38,114 nt of DNA from an uncultured Veillonellaceae bacterium (GCA_900315575.1 OMZR01000031.1:1-38114), one strand, 5' to 3'; positions 14,307 to 24,117 are shown, counted from the stretch's first letter. Program-made: numbers and translations. The notes: a model not told the origin generated them from the sequence alone.

Positions 14307-16052
14307 TTGAAGAAGAATCATCCTTTCTATAAAAAGCTTACGGCCCTCGTGCTTGGCGGCCTCATGACGATGGGGGCGGGCACGGCATTTGCGGCGGACG
14401 CCGTCGACCTCGGCCTCGATGACAGCATCCAGATGGCATTTGAGAACAACCGCACGCTGAAGCAGTCGCTCGCCAGCGTCGATTCCGCGCGCTGGAACCT
14501 CTCGTCCGCGCGCCGCAGTCAGGGGCCGACGCTTGCATGGCAGGGCACGGCGAACCGCGTCGGCGGCAAATATTACCAGAATGCCGATTATGACAATCTG
14601 TATGGCAACACGCTCTCGGCAGGCTACAACCTCGATACGAGCCGTAGCCTCAAGCATACGCGCGAACGTGCAGCCTACGCGCTGAACGCGGCGGATCTCA
14701 CGCTCGAGAACGCAAAGCAGACGATCAAGTACCAGACGACGTCGGCGTACTATCAGGTGCTCGAATACCGCAACCTCGTCGAAGTCCAGCAGGAAGCTGT
14801 CGACGTGCTGCAGGAACATCTGAACAACGTCAATGCGCAGTTCCGTGTCGGCACGGTCGCAAAATCCGACGTGCTCTCGTCCGAAGTCCAGCTCGCGAAC
14901 GCGCAGCAGAGCCTCGTGACGGTGCAGAACAACTACAACCTCGCAGTTGCCTCGCTTAACAACATCATCGGCCTGCCGACGGACACTCAGCTCAACATCA
15001 AGGATTCGCTGCAGTACACGCCGTATGATCTGAATCTCGACAACTGCACGGTCTATGCCCTCGACAACCGTCCGGACGGTATCGCGGCCGACTATGCGGT
15101 CGAACAGGCGAAACAGGCCGTCGAGATCGCGAAGGCCGGTCATCGTCCGACAGTCAATGCGTCCGTCGTGCGCTCGCTGACGGGCGATGATCCATTTGAT
15201 GAGGATGTCACGGGCCAGTGGACGGCAGGCTTCACGGCGAACTGGAATCTCTTCGACAATGGCGTCACGCATGCGTCCGTCGAGCAGGCAAAAGCGAGCC
15301 TGCGCGCTTCGGAGGAATCGGCAGCCGCCACGAAGGAAGACATCCAGCTGAATGTCCGCCAGCAGTTCCTCTCGCTGCAGGCAGCAGAAAAGAACATCCA
15401 GACGACGTCGAAAGCTGTCGAACAGGCAGAGGAAGACTACAAGATCGCGCAGGTCCGCTACAGCGCCGGCGTCGATACGAACCTCTCCGTCATGGATGCG
15501 CAGGAAAAACTCACGAGCGCCCGTACGAACTACTATACGGCACTCTACAACTACAACACGAGCAAGGCCGCACTCGACAAGGCCATGGGTATCCCCATCG
15601 ACATCGACGTGCCGCGCTATGTGGCGGCCCAGCAGAATGGCAACTCCCCGAAAGAGACGCTGAAAGCGGCACTGCTGCATGACGAGCTCACGAAGGATGA
15701 GGAAAAGGCGCTGCGCGAAGTGAAACCGACGATCAAGATCGCAGCGGCTAAGGAGGCCGATGCGCAGAAAGCGGCAAATGCACCGACGGCAGAGCAGAAG
15801 AAAGCGGCGAAAAAAGCGGAAAAGGCGGCGCAGAAGGAAGCAAAGGCCAAGGCAAAAGCGGAAGCCAAGGCCGCAAAGGAACAGGCCAAGGCTGAAGCTG
15901 CAGCTGCCAAGAAGGCAGAGGCAGAGAAAGCCGCAACGGAAACGAAGGCGGCATCCACGGATACTGCCAAGACGCAGGCAAAGCAGGAAGCCGCACCGAC
16001 AGAGAATGTCCAGCAGGAGAGCAGCAACGTGGAGGCTGAATTAGCTGGCTGA
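14307..16052 (+). CDS. tolC: TolC-family outer-membrane channel protein with a charged C-terminal tail
   Basis: The start is TTG with AGGAGGA upstream. A signal peptide (KKLTALVLGGLMTMGAGTAFA, cut before AD) leads into an OEP/TolC core of about 450 residues made of two repeats, for example LEYRNLVEVQQEAVDVLQEH...FRVGTVAKSDVLSSEVQ and the matching VEQAEEDYKIAQVRYSAGVD. Such proteins form trimeric outer-membrane tubes for export with inner-membrane pumps. From about residue 479 there is an odd ~100-residue tail, nearly all Ala, Lys, Glu and Gln in short heptad-like runs, resembling TolA domain II. It would lie on the periplasmic side. The gene lies 46 bases after mlaD and 26 before tamB in the same operon. 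Confidence 0.9.
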   Translation: MKKNHPFYKKLTALVLGGLMTMGAGTAFAADAVDLGLDDSIQMAFENNRTLKQSLASVDSARWNLSSARRSQGPTLAWQGTANRVGGKYYQNADYDNLYGNTLSAGYNLDTSRSLKHTRERAAYALNAADLTLENAKQTIKYQTTSAYYQVLEYRNLVEVQQEAVDVLQEHLNNVNAQFRVGTVAKSDVLSSEVQLANAQQSLVTVQNNYNLAVASLNNIIGLPTDTQLNIKDSLQYTPYDLNLDNCTVYALDNRPDGIAADYAVEQAKQAVEIAKAGHRPTVNASVVRSLTGDDPFDEDVTGQWTAGFTANWNLFDNGVTHASVEQAKASLRASEESAAATKEDIQLNVRQQFLSLQAAEKNIQTTSKAVEQAEEDYKIAQVRYSAGVDTNLSVMDAQEKLTSARTNYYTALYNYNTSKAALDKAMGIPIDIDVPRYVAAQQNGNSPKETLKAALLHDELTKDEEKALREVKPTIKIAAAKEADAQKAANAPTAEQKKAAKKAEKAAQKEAKAKAKAEAKAAKEQAKAEAAAAKKAEAEKAATETKAASTDTAKTQAKQEAAPTENVQQESSNVEAELAG

Positions 16053-16078
16053 TTTCTAAAAAATGAGGTGGGGCTATC

Positions 16079-19000
16079 ATGAAGCAGATGCATCGAAAAA
16101 TGATCGGTCTCTTCTGCGGTATTGCCGCAGCCCTCGTGCTCCTCGTCTGCGCCGGATTCTGGTATTATGCCAAGTCCGGTGCTCTCCTGGAGCGCGCTGC
16201 CGGGACGATTGCGTCCACGCTGACGGAGCAGCTCGGCACGGAGACGACGGTCGGCTCCATGGAAATCACGTCGCTTCATGATGCTACCCTCCACAATCTT
16301 GCGATTTATGACAAGCAGGCGCAGTGTATCATACAGGCCCCAGAGGCCCGGGTGCACTTGCGCCTGCTTTCTGTGTTCCAGCTCAAGGAGAATCCCGCTT
16401 CCGCCATCGAGAGCGTGACCGTCACAGGCGCGGAAGCGACGGTGGAGCAACGTGCGGATGGCACATGGAATATCATGGACATTACGCCGAAGACTTCGGG
16501 CGGTTCGGGCTTCTCTGGAAAAATCATTCTCGAAGATGCGCGCGTGACGGGCCGCATGGACGGCCGCGAGCTCACGCTCGAACATGTTGCAGGCTCTGTC
16601 GATTGTGCTGACGTGCCGGCCTATAAGGTCGATGTGACGGGCGAGAATCAGGGTGCGAGCGTTCATGCGTCGGGCACGCTTTCGAGCGACCGTCAGATTC
16701 TGAATGCCGAGGTTTCGGATGTCGATGCCGCAAATTATCTTGCGCTCATTCCGGATGGCCTGCTGCCCGATGGCATTGTGATTCGCGGCGGCAAGGTGAA
16801 GACGGCGAAGGCGTCGCTCTACCGCCGCAGCGATGTCGGAGATATTTCCATTGTCGGACAGGGCGAGGTCGAGAATGGTGCTGTCGATGCCGAAGGCATC
16901 GAGATCCGCGATGTCACGGGCTTCACGCATTTCACGAACCAAGAAGTCGGCGGCGATCTCACGGCCACTGTGCAGGGGCAGGTCGCCAAGGTGCATGGTA
17001 CGGTTCGCTTTGACACGCCATCGCCTGCTATGAACCTCGAAGCGAGTGCGGAGAATTTCGACCCTGTGCCATTGCTCGCGGTCATTGCTGAGGCGCGCCC
17101 GCAGGCGGCGTCGGCGATTGCAGCTGCGGACTATGCAGGCCCTGTGGATGTCACGGCGAAGGTCGGCGGTACGTTCGCTGATCCGATGATTGATGGCGAT
17201 GTCAAAGTCACAAGCGGCCAGGCGGCAGGCATATCCTTCCAGAATGCCTCGGCGCATGCGCGTCTCTTGAACCGCGTGCTCTATCTGCAGGACGTCCATG
17301 CAGGCGTCTTTGGCGGGCAGGTCGCGGGCGAGGGCGAGCTTTCGCTTGACGACCGGGCGTATACGGCGCATGTCAAGGCTGACAATATCGACGCCGCTGC
17401 TGTGCAAACGTATGCAGCGGCGCGGACGTCGGCGCTTTCGGGGCTCGATTCGCTCTCGGGGCGCGTTCGTGCCGATGTCACGGCACATGGCTGGGGCGCG
17501 GATGTCGATAAATTCTGGGCAGATGGCAGCGTCTCTTTGTCAAAGGGCGGTTATGGCGCGCTTTCCATTGACAGCCTCAGCGCCTCGCTGGCCGTCAGCG
17601 GCCGCGACATCAAGATCGATTATCTGAGTGCGAAGCTGCCGAACAACTCGAACCTCGGCCTCGAGGGCGAGATCCAGGGCGGCGAGGCTCTGGACCTCGC
17701 GTTCTATGGCGGCCATTTCGACTTGTCGCTGCTCCGAAATTTTGATGCGCGCGCCGATCTCACGGGCTTCTGCGATTTCAAGGGCAAGCTCACGGGCAGC
17801 CTCGGCGATCCGGCTGTCACGCTCGATTTTTCGGCCAATCATGGCAAGGCGTTCCAGCAGCCGTTCGACAGCCTCGTGCTGCGCGCTTCGGGCAGCCTCG
17901 ACAAGGTCACGGTCGATGATTTCCGCATGGAAAATGGTGGAAAGGAGACGTGGATTGTCACGGGCTCGGTCGGCCTGACGGGGGAGAAGAACATCGACCT
18001 GCGCGTCGACTGCATGGGCGCACGCATGGAAGACATCGCAGCGCTCGTTGCGCCCGACCAGCCGATCACGGGCAACGTGGACAACACGATTCATTTCACG
18101 GGTACGCTCGACCATCCCGAGGCTGTCGGCTACATCCATTTCTATCGCGGCAGCTATCGCGGCGTTCTGCTTTCCGGCATGGACGGCGACTATTTCCTCA
18201 AGGACGATGTCCTGTGCCTGCAGGTGTTCCATATCTACTCGCCGATGGTCGATGCCGTGCTGAATGGCACGATCGGCCTTGATCAGAGCCTGAACCTCGA
18301 CATCGACGTGCGCGACATCGACATGAAGCGCGTCGAGCACAAGCTTCCTTACGAGGTGGCGGGCCATGGTACATTCGAAGGCCATGTGACGGGCTTCGTT
18401 TCCTCGCCGATTTTCGATGGCACGCTCGACGCGAAAGATCTGACGCTCAATGGCGTCAGCATCCCGCGCGCCTATGGCCACGCGCATTACGAGGGCGGCA
18501 TGATCTCGCTTGACCGCTTCGGCTTCCTGCAGGGAGATGACGGAAGCTATGATCTCGAGCTGCAGGCCGATACGGTGAGCCATGCGCTCACGGGCAATAT
18601 CATCGTGCAGAATGCCGACCTCACGAATCTCTGCGCGCTGCTGAACCAGAAGAACGATGTCGTGAAAGGCATGATGAATGCCACGGCCATCGTCGGCGGC
18701 ACAGCGGAAAATCCTTCGCTCGATGTCGAGGGCACGATGGCGCAGGGTACGATTGCGGACTATGATGTCCATGGCATCGAGATTGCGGCAAAGCTCGAGG
18801 ATCACGTGCTCTCCATCACGACGTGCAAAGGCCTGCAGGGCGATGGCACGTTCGAGCTCACGGGCACGTCAGCACTCGATGGCGCGCTCGATCTCAAGCT
18901 CACGGCGCGTGACATCGCGCTTGGCATGTTCACGAAGGCTGCAGGCCTCAAAACTGACGTCATCGGCACGGCCGACATCGACGCGACACTCTCGGGGAAT

Positions 19001-20533
19001 ATCTCGAGCCCTGAGGGACAGATTGCGCTGACAGCGAAAAATGGCGGCATCCAGGGATCGACATTTGACACGCTGACGGGCGAGGCAAAGCTCTTCCACG
19101 GCATCGTTGATGTCAGGAACCTCGTCATGCAGAAGACTATTGGCGCAAAGGACAAGGCGCAGACATATCAGGCGAGCGCGAAGGGCATCGTGCCGCTCCA
19201 TGCGCTCGTCGCGGGCGGTGACGAAGAGCTCGCCGATTTCGAGCAGATTCATCTCGACGTTTCGCTCGACCATGCAGACCTTTCCCTGCTGCCCATGCTC
19301 TCGAATCAGGTCGAATGGGCCGTCGGCGAGACGCGCGGCGATGTGCTGATTACGGGCACAGCAGCGCATCCGCTCTTCTCGGGCCAGCTCTCGCTGCCGG
19401 ATGGCGCCGTGAAGCTCAAGCTCATTCAGACACCGATCGAAGCACTGCATGGTGTGTTGAAGCTCCAGGGCAACGAGATGAAACTCGAAGAATTTTCGGG
19501 CGAGATGGGCAAGGGGACATTCACGGGCAGCGGCCATCTCACGCTTGACGGCCTGACGCCGAAATCGTATGCGGCCGACCTCGAGGCCGATGACCTCGAA
19601 GTTCTTTCGACGGCCTACAAGGGCCCGATTACGGGCGCATTCCATCTCGAGAACAGCGAGATTTCCGACCCGGCAGGCAACATCTATTATCGGCCGAAGC
19701 TTTCGGGCCATCTCGATTTCGACAACTGCGAGGTCTCGATCCCGATGATTCCCGACAGTGATGGCGACCTGCCGGACATCCTGCTCGACGTCGATGTCAC
19801 AGCGGGAGAAAATGTCCATTTCTACAGTTCGTCGCTCTATGACATGTACATCACGGGCGCGGCGCATTTCGGCGGCTCGACGCTCCATCCCATGCCGTCC
19901 GGCGAGTTCCACGTCAAGCGCGGCGGCACGGTCTCGTATCTCAAGAACCTGTTCAAGATTCGAGAGGGGACGGCAACATTCAACCAGGTCGACAGCTTCC
20001 TGCCAAGCATCACGTTCCTTGCCGATACGAAAGTCGGCTCGACGAGTATCAATCTGATGCTTGAGGGCGCACTCAACAACCATATGGACGTTCATCTGAC
20101 ATCAAATCCTGAGTACAGCCAGACAGAGATCCTCACGATGCTGACGCTTCAGAGTTCGTATCGCCATGGCGAGACGAATTTCGACATGAATGATATCGTT
20201 ACTATCGGCCTCCAGATGACCGTGCTCGGCGAACTCGAGGAGCAGATGCGCAATATGCTCTGGCTCGATACGTTCCGCATTTCGCGCGGCAGCGGTTCGG
20301 CGCTCGAGCAGCAGTCGCGCGGCGACAGCGACGATGATGGCGATAAGTCCTACAATGTCGAGCTGGGCAAGCGCCTGGGCGGCAAGACGCAGATGCACTA
20401 CATCCGCGGCATTGGCGGCAATGGCACGCAGCGCTATGGCATCCAGTACGATCTCAGCGACGCGATCGGCTTCACCCTCGACCGCGAGTCTGGTGATACG
20501 ATTGTCGGTGTTGAAGCACGCTACAAATTTTAA
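16079..20533 (+). CDS. tamB: TamB/AsmA-family trans-periplasmic protein
   Basis: The 1484-residue protein has one N-terminal membrane anchor (GLFCGIAAALVLLVCAGFWYY), then an AsmA-like start (LLERAAGTIASTLTEQLG, VGSMEITSLHDATLHNL). About 1,000 residues of repetitive short beta-strands with D-G-T motifs follow, and the C-terminal TamB (DUF490) domain (SQTEILTMLTLQSS, MTVLGELEEQMRNML, TLDRESGDTIVGVEARYKF). TamB-like proteins form a long hydrophobic groove thought to carry phospholipids to the outer membrane, and they also work with Omp85 proteins. Here it is in the same operon as the MlaD bridge, and bamA lies 1.6 kb downstream. No TamA is seen, so BamA is the likely Omp85 partner (inference). 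Confidence 0.93.
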   Translation: MKQMHRKMIGLFCGIAAALVLLVCAGFWYYAKSGALLERAAGTIASTLTEQLGTETTVGSMEITSLHDATLHNLAIYDKQAQCIIQAPEARVHLRLLSVFQLKENPASAIESVTVTGAEATVEQRADGTWNIMDITPKTSGGSGFSGKIILEDARVTGRMDGRELTLEHVAGSVDCADVPAYKVDVTGENQGASVHASGTLSSDRQILNAEVSDVDAANYLALIPDGLLPDGIVIRGGKVKTAKASLYRRSDVGDISIVGQGEVENGAVDAEGIEIRDVTGFTHFTNQEVGGDLTATVQGQVAKVHGTVRFDTPSPAMNLEASAENFDPVPLLAVIAEARPQAASAIAAADYAGPVDVTAKVGGTFADPMIDGDVKVTSGQAAGISFQNASAHARLLNRVLYLQDVHAGVFGGQVAGEGELSLDDRAYTAHVKADNIDAAAVQTYAAARTSALSGLDSLSGRVRADVTAHGWGADVDKFWADGSVSLSKGGYGALSIDSLSASLAVSGRDIKIDYLSAKLPNNSNLGLEGEIQGGEALDLAFYGGHFDLSLLRNFDARADLTGFCDFKGKLTGSLGDPAVTLDFSANHGKAFQQPFDSLVLRASGSLDKVTVDDFRMENGGKETWIVTGSVGLTGEKNIDLRVDCMGARMEDIAALVAPDQPITGNVDNTIHFTGTLDHPEAVGYIHFYRGSYRGVLLSGMDGDYFLKDDVLCLQVFHIYSPMVDAVLNGTIGLDQSLNLDIDVRDIDMKRVEHKLPYEVAGHGTFEGHVTGFVSSPIFDGTLDAKDLTLNGVSIPRAYGHAHYEGGMISLDRFGFLQGDDGSYDLELQADTVSHALTGNIIVQNADLTNLCALLNQKNDVVKGMMNATAIVGGTAENPSLDVEGTMAQGTIADYDVHGIEIAAKLEDHVLSITTCKGLQGDGTFELTGTSALDGALDLKLTARDIALGMFTKAAGLKTDVIGTADIDATLSGNISSPEGQIALTAKNGGIQGSTFDTLTGEAKLFHGIVDVRNLVMQKTIGAKDKAQTYQASAKGIVPLHALVAGGDEELADFEQIHLDVSLDHADLSLLPMLSNQVEWAVGETRGDVLITGTAAHPLFSGQLSLPDGAVKLKLIQTPIEALHGVLKLQGNEMKLEEFSGEMGKGTFTGSGHLTLDGLTPKSYAADLEADDLEVLSTAYKGPITGAFHLENSEISDPAGNIYYRPKLSGHLDFDNCEVSIPMIPDSDGDLPDILLDVDVTAGENVHFYSSSLYDMYITGAAHFGGSTLHPMPSGEFHVKRGGTVSYLKNLFKIREGTATFNQVDSFLPSITFLADTKVGSTSINLMLEGALNNHMDVHLTSNPEYSQTEILTMLTLQSSYRHGETNFDMNDIVTIGLQMTVLGELEEQMRNMLWLDTFRISRGSGSALEQQSRGDSDDDGDKSYNVELGKRLGGKTQMHYIRGIGGNGTQRYGIQYDLSDAIGFTLDRESGDTIVGVEARYKF

Positions 20534-20587
20534 TCTGCAACGTGTAAACTACTTTGAGCAAGATCGAAGGAAAGGGGGTGCGCTGTC

Positions 20588-21223
20588 ATGCGTCTCGAAG
20601 ATTATATCCAGGAACTGCAGAATGTCGAGCTTCTGGAGCCGGAAGAAGAGGCCGCACTTTGGCGGGCTTACAAGGAAGATGGCGACATGGCTGCGCGCCG
20701 CCGGATCATCGAATCGTATCAGCCGCTCGTCTTCAAACAGGCCATGCCATACCGCGCCCTGCCCGGCATCATGGATGTCATCCAGGAAGGCACGGTCGGC
20801 CTCATCGAGGCTGTCGAGCACTATGATCCTGCGCGCGGCGTGGCATTCAGCCTGTTTGCCGTGCACCGCATCCGCGGCCGCATGGTCGACTTCCTGCGGA
20901 AGGAAGGCGCCTCCGACATCGCCTGCATGGACGCGCAGCCCGAGACAGGCGGCGACTCGCTGAAGGAAAGTCTTGCCGATACGGCTGCACTCTCCGTGCC
21001 CGAAGCCGCGGAATCGCATGAGCTCGCCGGCCGCCTGCATGCGGCGATGGATCGCCTGCCTGAGAAGGAACGCGCCGTGCTGACCGGCGTCTATCTCGAG
21101 AGCCAGCCCGTCGAGACGATGGCCGACGCACTCGACGTCTCGACATCGCATGTCTACCGCCTGCAAAAAAGCGGCATCCGCCGCGTGCGCGGCATGCTCT
21201 CGCGCTTTATGCAGCATTGGTGA
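20588..21223 (+). CDS. Sigma-70 family RNA polymerase sigma factor
   Basis: The 211-residue protein has region 2 (about 40-105: YQPLVFKQA, GIMDVIQEGTVGLIEAVEHYDP, FSLFAVHRIRGRMVDFLRKEG) and region 4 (about 145-205: MDRLPEKERAVLTGVYLESQ and the helix-turn-helix MADALDVSTSHVYRLQKSGI). A ~35-residue linker stands where region 3 would be. This is a small group-3-like or alternative factor, not the housekeeping one. AAAGGGGGTG precedes the ATG, 54 bases after tamB, and I see no separate promoter. Its place between tamB and bamA suggests it reports or controls envelope state (inference). A terminator follows. Confidence 0.88.
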   Translation: MRLEDYIQELQNVELLEPEEEAALWRAYKEDGDMAARRRIIESYQPLVFKQAMPYRALPGIMDVIQEGTVGLIEAVEHYDPARGVAFSLFAVHRIRGRMVDFLRKEGASDIACMDAQPETGGDSLKESLADTAALSVPEAAESHELAGRLHAAMDRLPEKERAVLTGVYLESQPVETMADALDVSTSHVYRLQKSGIRRVRGMLSRFMQHW

Positions 21224-21286
21224 TGGGGATGCCTGAGAAAAACAGGAAAATGGTGGATTGAGCAAAATATTTATAGATAATCAGAG

Positions 21287-21312
21287 AAAAACCGCGATAT
21301 TCGCGGTTTTTT
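21287..21312 (+). terminator. Rho-independent terminator ending the mla-tamB-sigma operon
   Basis: A 7-bp stem ACCGCGA/TCGCGGT with a 3-base loop is flanked by AAAA and TTTTTT. Confidence 0.93.
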
Positions 21313-21408
21313 CGTGTATATGGAAGGCGAGAAATCGAAGCGGCGAGCGGACTATAGAAAGCGTCCAGAGAGGAAAAAGGAAGAATCTCATCGGAAGGAG
21401 GAGCTCGG

Positions 21409-22020
21409 ATGCGGGACGAAAAAAAGCAGCAGTCGATCCGCGCAGCGCGGGACTGGCTCGATGAGGCGGACGCTTCGCTCTCAAAAGGGAGCGGCATCCG
21501 CGGCGATCTCAAGGTCATGCTCGCGCAGGCGGAGCTCCGCCATGCACAGGAAGCCGAGCCGGAGGCGCGCAGCGCCGTCTGGCGTCGCCGCCTCGCGCGC
21601 CTGCTGCCACTGACGGCGGCGGCCGTGTTTGCGGCGCTCGCGTTTTATCTGACACCGGCCGTCGCGCCGCCGCAGGAGACGGCGGGTATCCCAGCGCCGC
21701 CCGCCGAGATGCAGGCGCAGCCGTCGGACGGGACAGAGGAAGCAGCGCAGCCAGAAGCAGCAGTGGAGCCTGACGGCTCAGCATCAGTGTCAGTCGATGC
21801 GTCACCTTTACCAGCTGTTGCGACGCCATCGTCAGCGGAAGCGGCTGTGCCGGATGCAGGCAGCGTGATGTCCGCAGCGTCCTCGCGCGAGGCCGCTGCT
21901 CCCTCCAGCGCGCCGTCACAGGCCGCGCAGCCGGCAGCGGCACCTGCTGCACCCGCCGTCCCGGCTCCCGAGACGCAGAAGCTCATGCAGACGGCAGGAA
22001 AAGCCTTGCGAGAGCCCTGA
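21409..22020 (+). CDS. Single-pass membrane protein with Ala/Pro-rich periplasmic tail, unknown function
   Basis: I do not recognise a family. The 203-residue protein has a charged cytosolic segment (about 1-62, including RAARDWLDEADASLSKG and LAQAELRHAQEAEPEA), Arg-rich residues just before one membrane helix (about 65-83, LLPLTAAAVFAALAFYL), and a ~120-residue periplasmic tail of Ala, Pro, Ser and Glu. It ends KLMQTAGKALREP. The start has AAGGAGG eight bases upstream. The order is sigma factor, terminator, this gene, bamA. Topology and position allow an anti-sigma role, but the N-terminal part shows no zinc-binding or recognisable anti-sigma motif. A cell-envelope linker is an alternative. 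Confidence 0.7.
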   Translation: MRDEKKQQSIRAARDWLDEADASLSKGSGIRGDLKVMLAQAELRHAQEAEPEARSAVWRRRLARLLPLTAAAVFAALAFYLTPAVAPPQETAGIPAPPAEMQAQPSDGTEEAAQPEAAVEPDGSASVSVDASPLPAVATPSSAEAAVPDAGSVMSAASSREAAAPSSAPSQAAQPAAAPAAPAVPAPETQKLMQTAGKALREP

Positions 22021-22034
22021 GAACCCGATATAAT
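22006..22034 (+). promoter_or_regulatory. Promoter of bamA
   Basis: TTGCGA (22006-22011) and TATAAT (22029-22034) are 17 bases apart. The -35 lies inside the end of the preceding gene. The leader before TTG 22098 is about 57 nt. Confidence 0.8.
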
Positions 22035-22097
22035 GAAGAGTATGACTTGAACAGATACCACAGTTCAGAAAGCACGACCACACAGGAGGTTTGACTT

Positions 22098-24086
22098 TTG
22101 ACGAAGAAGAATTATCGTAAACTGGCGGCCGCCATTGCGCTCGCCACGAGCTTTGCAGCCGTGCCGGGGATGACGCTGGCAGCAGAGCCAGAGGCACAGG
22201 ACGCAGCAGGCACGGCGGCAGCATCAGATGCACAGGCGGCTGCGCCTGCGGAACCGGCAGCGACGGCAGAAGCTCCTGCAGCGACGGAAGATACGCCCGC
22301 TGCTGCTTCGGCGGAATCCATGGCGACGGCCGGTGCCGCTTCCTCCGCGACGACGGCAACGACGGGCGAGGTCAGCGAGCGCGTGCGCGACTGGGCGAAG
22401 CTCCGCCCGACCGAGGCGGCCATCGAGGCCTACAAGCAGCGCTATGAAGGCAAGACCATCGTCGACATCGATTTCGACGGCGCGACGGATGCGACGCTCG
22501 AGACGGCGAAGAATGCCGTCCACATGCGCACGGGCGACACGTACACGGCGAAAGGCCTCGACGCGGACGTCGATGCGCTCGTCGCGACGGGCTACTACTA
22601 CGACCTGTTCCCGACGTTCGAGGAAGTGCCCGAGGGCGTCGTGCTGACGTACCATGTGCTCGAGAATCCGACGCTCAAGAGCATCGCCATCACGGGCAAC
22701 ACGGTCGAGACGACGGACGATCTCATGGGCCTCGTGACGCTGAAGACGGGCGAGATGCTCAACAGCACGACGCTCAAGAAGAACGTGCAGGAAATCCAGG
22801 AGAAATACCGTGCGGATGGTTACATCCTCGCGAAAATCACCGACCTCAACATCGACAAGGACGGCAACCTCACAATCAAGATCAACGAGGGCAAGATCGA
22901 GGGCTTCAAGGTCAAGGGCAACGAAAAGACGAAGGATTACGTCATCCTGCGCGAGATGCGCCAGAAAGTCGGCGAGCCGTTCAACGCGAAGAAGACGCAG
23001 CGCAGCTGGCAGCGCGTCAACAACCTCGGCTTCTTCGAGGAAGTCACGCCGAAAGTCCAGCCGGGCGTCGAGCCGAATGCCGTCGTCGTCGAGTGGAACG
23101 TCAAGGAGCGCCGCACGGGCACGTTCAGCGTCGGCGCGGGCTACTCGAGCCAGGACGGCGTCATCGGCATGATCGGCATCGGAGACACGAACTTCCGCGG
23201 CACGGGCGATGCTGTCAACATCACGTACCAGTTCAGCGGCGATGACACGGATTCGCACGGCTACAGCTTCTCGTACCGCCGTCCGTGGCTCGACAAGAAA
23301 CAGACCGTTGGCACGTTCCGCATCTACAACCGCACGTACGAGTACGATGACTACGACGAAAACGGCGACCACATCGAGTCGTACATGCGCCATTACTCCG
23401 GCGGCGAAATCACGCTCGGCCGTCCGGTCAGCGAGTATTCGACGAACTACATCACGCTGCGCAATCGCAAGGACAAGTACAACAAGCAGACGGAGACGGG
23501 CAATATGCGCAACCGCACGCCGGAATCCGTGCATGAGGAATGGAAGAAGTACAACTTCGGCACGACGCGCAGCCTGACGCTCCAGCACGTCACGGACACG
23601 CGCGACAACATCTACTTCCCGACGTCGGGCGGTCGCATCGCTCTGACGGGCGAAATCGGCGGCTTCGGTGCGGACTTCGATTACCGCAAGGCGGACATCG
23701 AGGATCAGCGCTACTTCAAGGCGGGCAAGAACCAGGTCTGGGCGCTCCGGGGCCAGTACGGCTGGTCGGACGGCCATATCTCCGAGTACGCGCGCTACAA
23801 GGTCGGCGGCCAGGACAGCCTGCGCGGCTACCGCGACGACCAGTTCCGCGGCGAGCACATGTTCCTCGCGACGCTCGAGTACCGCTTCCCGATTGTCAGC
23901 AAAGTGCAGGGCGCCATCTTCACAGACTGGGGCAGTGCCTGGGAGAGCGGCCTCTGGCCCGATGACATCCACGGCAGCGTCGGCATCGGCATGTCGCTCG
24001 TGACGCCGCTCGGCCCGATTCGCCTCGACTACGGCCGCGGCGACGATGGCGGTCGCGTCCACTTCAGCGTCGGCGGGACTTTCTAA
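22098..24086 (+). CDS. bamA: BamA, outer-membrane protein assembly factor with three POTRA domains
   Basis: BamA inserts beta-barrel proteins into the outer membrane. The start is TTG with AGGAGG upstream. A signal peptide (AAAIALATSFAAVPGMTLA) is followed by a ~60-residue Ala/Glu-rich linker. Three POTRA domains follow (about 115-340; for example PTLKSIAITGNTVETTDDLM, then GKIEGFKVKGNEKTKDYVI with LREMRQKVGEPFN), fewer than the five of E. coli. The 16-strand barrel (about 345-662) has the Omp85 motif GGQDSLRGYRDDQFRG and ends in VHFSVGGTF. Three-POTRA BamA is usual for Negativicutes. No BamB-E lipoproteins are nearby. Confidence 0.95.
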   Translation: MTKKNYRKLAAAIALATSFAAVPGMTLAAEPEAQDAAGTAAASDAQAAAPAEPAATAEAPAATEDTPAAASAESMATAGAASSATTATTGEVSERVRDWAKLRPTEAAIEAYKQRYEGKTIVDIDFDGATDATLETAKNAVHMRTGDTYTAKGLDADVDALVATGYYYDLFPTFEEVPEGVVLTYHVLENPTLKSIAITGNTVETTDDLMGLVTLKTGEMLNSTTLKKNVQEIQEKYRADGYILAKITDLNIDKDGNLTIKINEGKIEGFKVKGNEKTKDYVILREMRQKVGEPFNAKKTQRSWQRVNNLGFFEEVTPKVQPGVEPNAVVVEWNVKERRTGTFSVGAGYSSQDGVIGMIGIGDTNFRGTGDAVNITYQFSGDDTDSHGYSFSYRRPWLDKKQTVGTFRIYNRTYEYDDYDENGDHIESYMRHYSGGEITLGRPVSEYSTNYITLRNRKDKYNKQTETGNMRNRTPESVHEEWKKYNFGTTRSLTLQHVTDTRDNIYFPTSGGRIALTGEIGGFGADFDYRKADIEDQRYFKAGKNQVWALRGQYGWSDGHISEYARYKVGGQDSLRGYRDDQFRGEHMFLATLEYRFPIVSKVQGAIFTDWGSAWESGLWPDDIHGSVGIGMSLVTPLGPIRLDYGRGDDGGRVHFSVGGTF

Positions 24087-24117
24087 CGGCGAATAGAAAT
24101 TTTGGAGCTGTTGCAAA

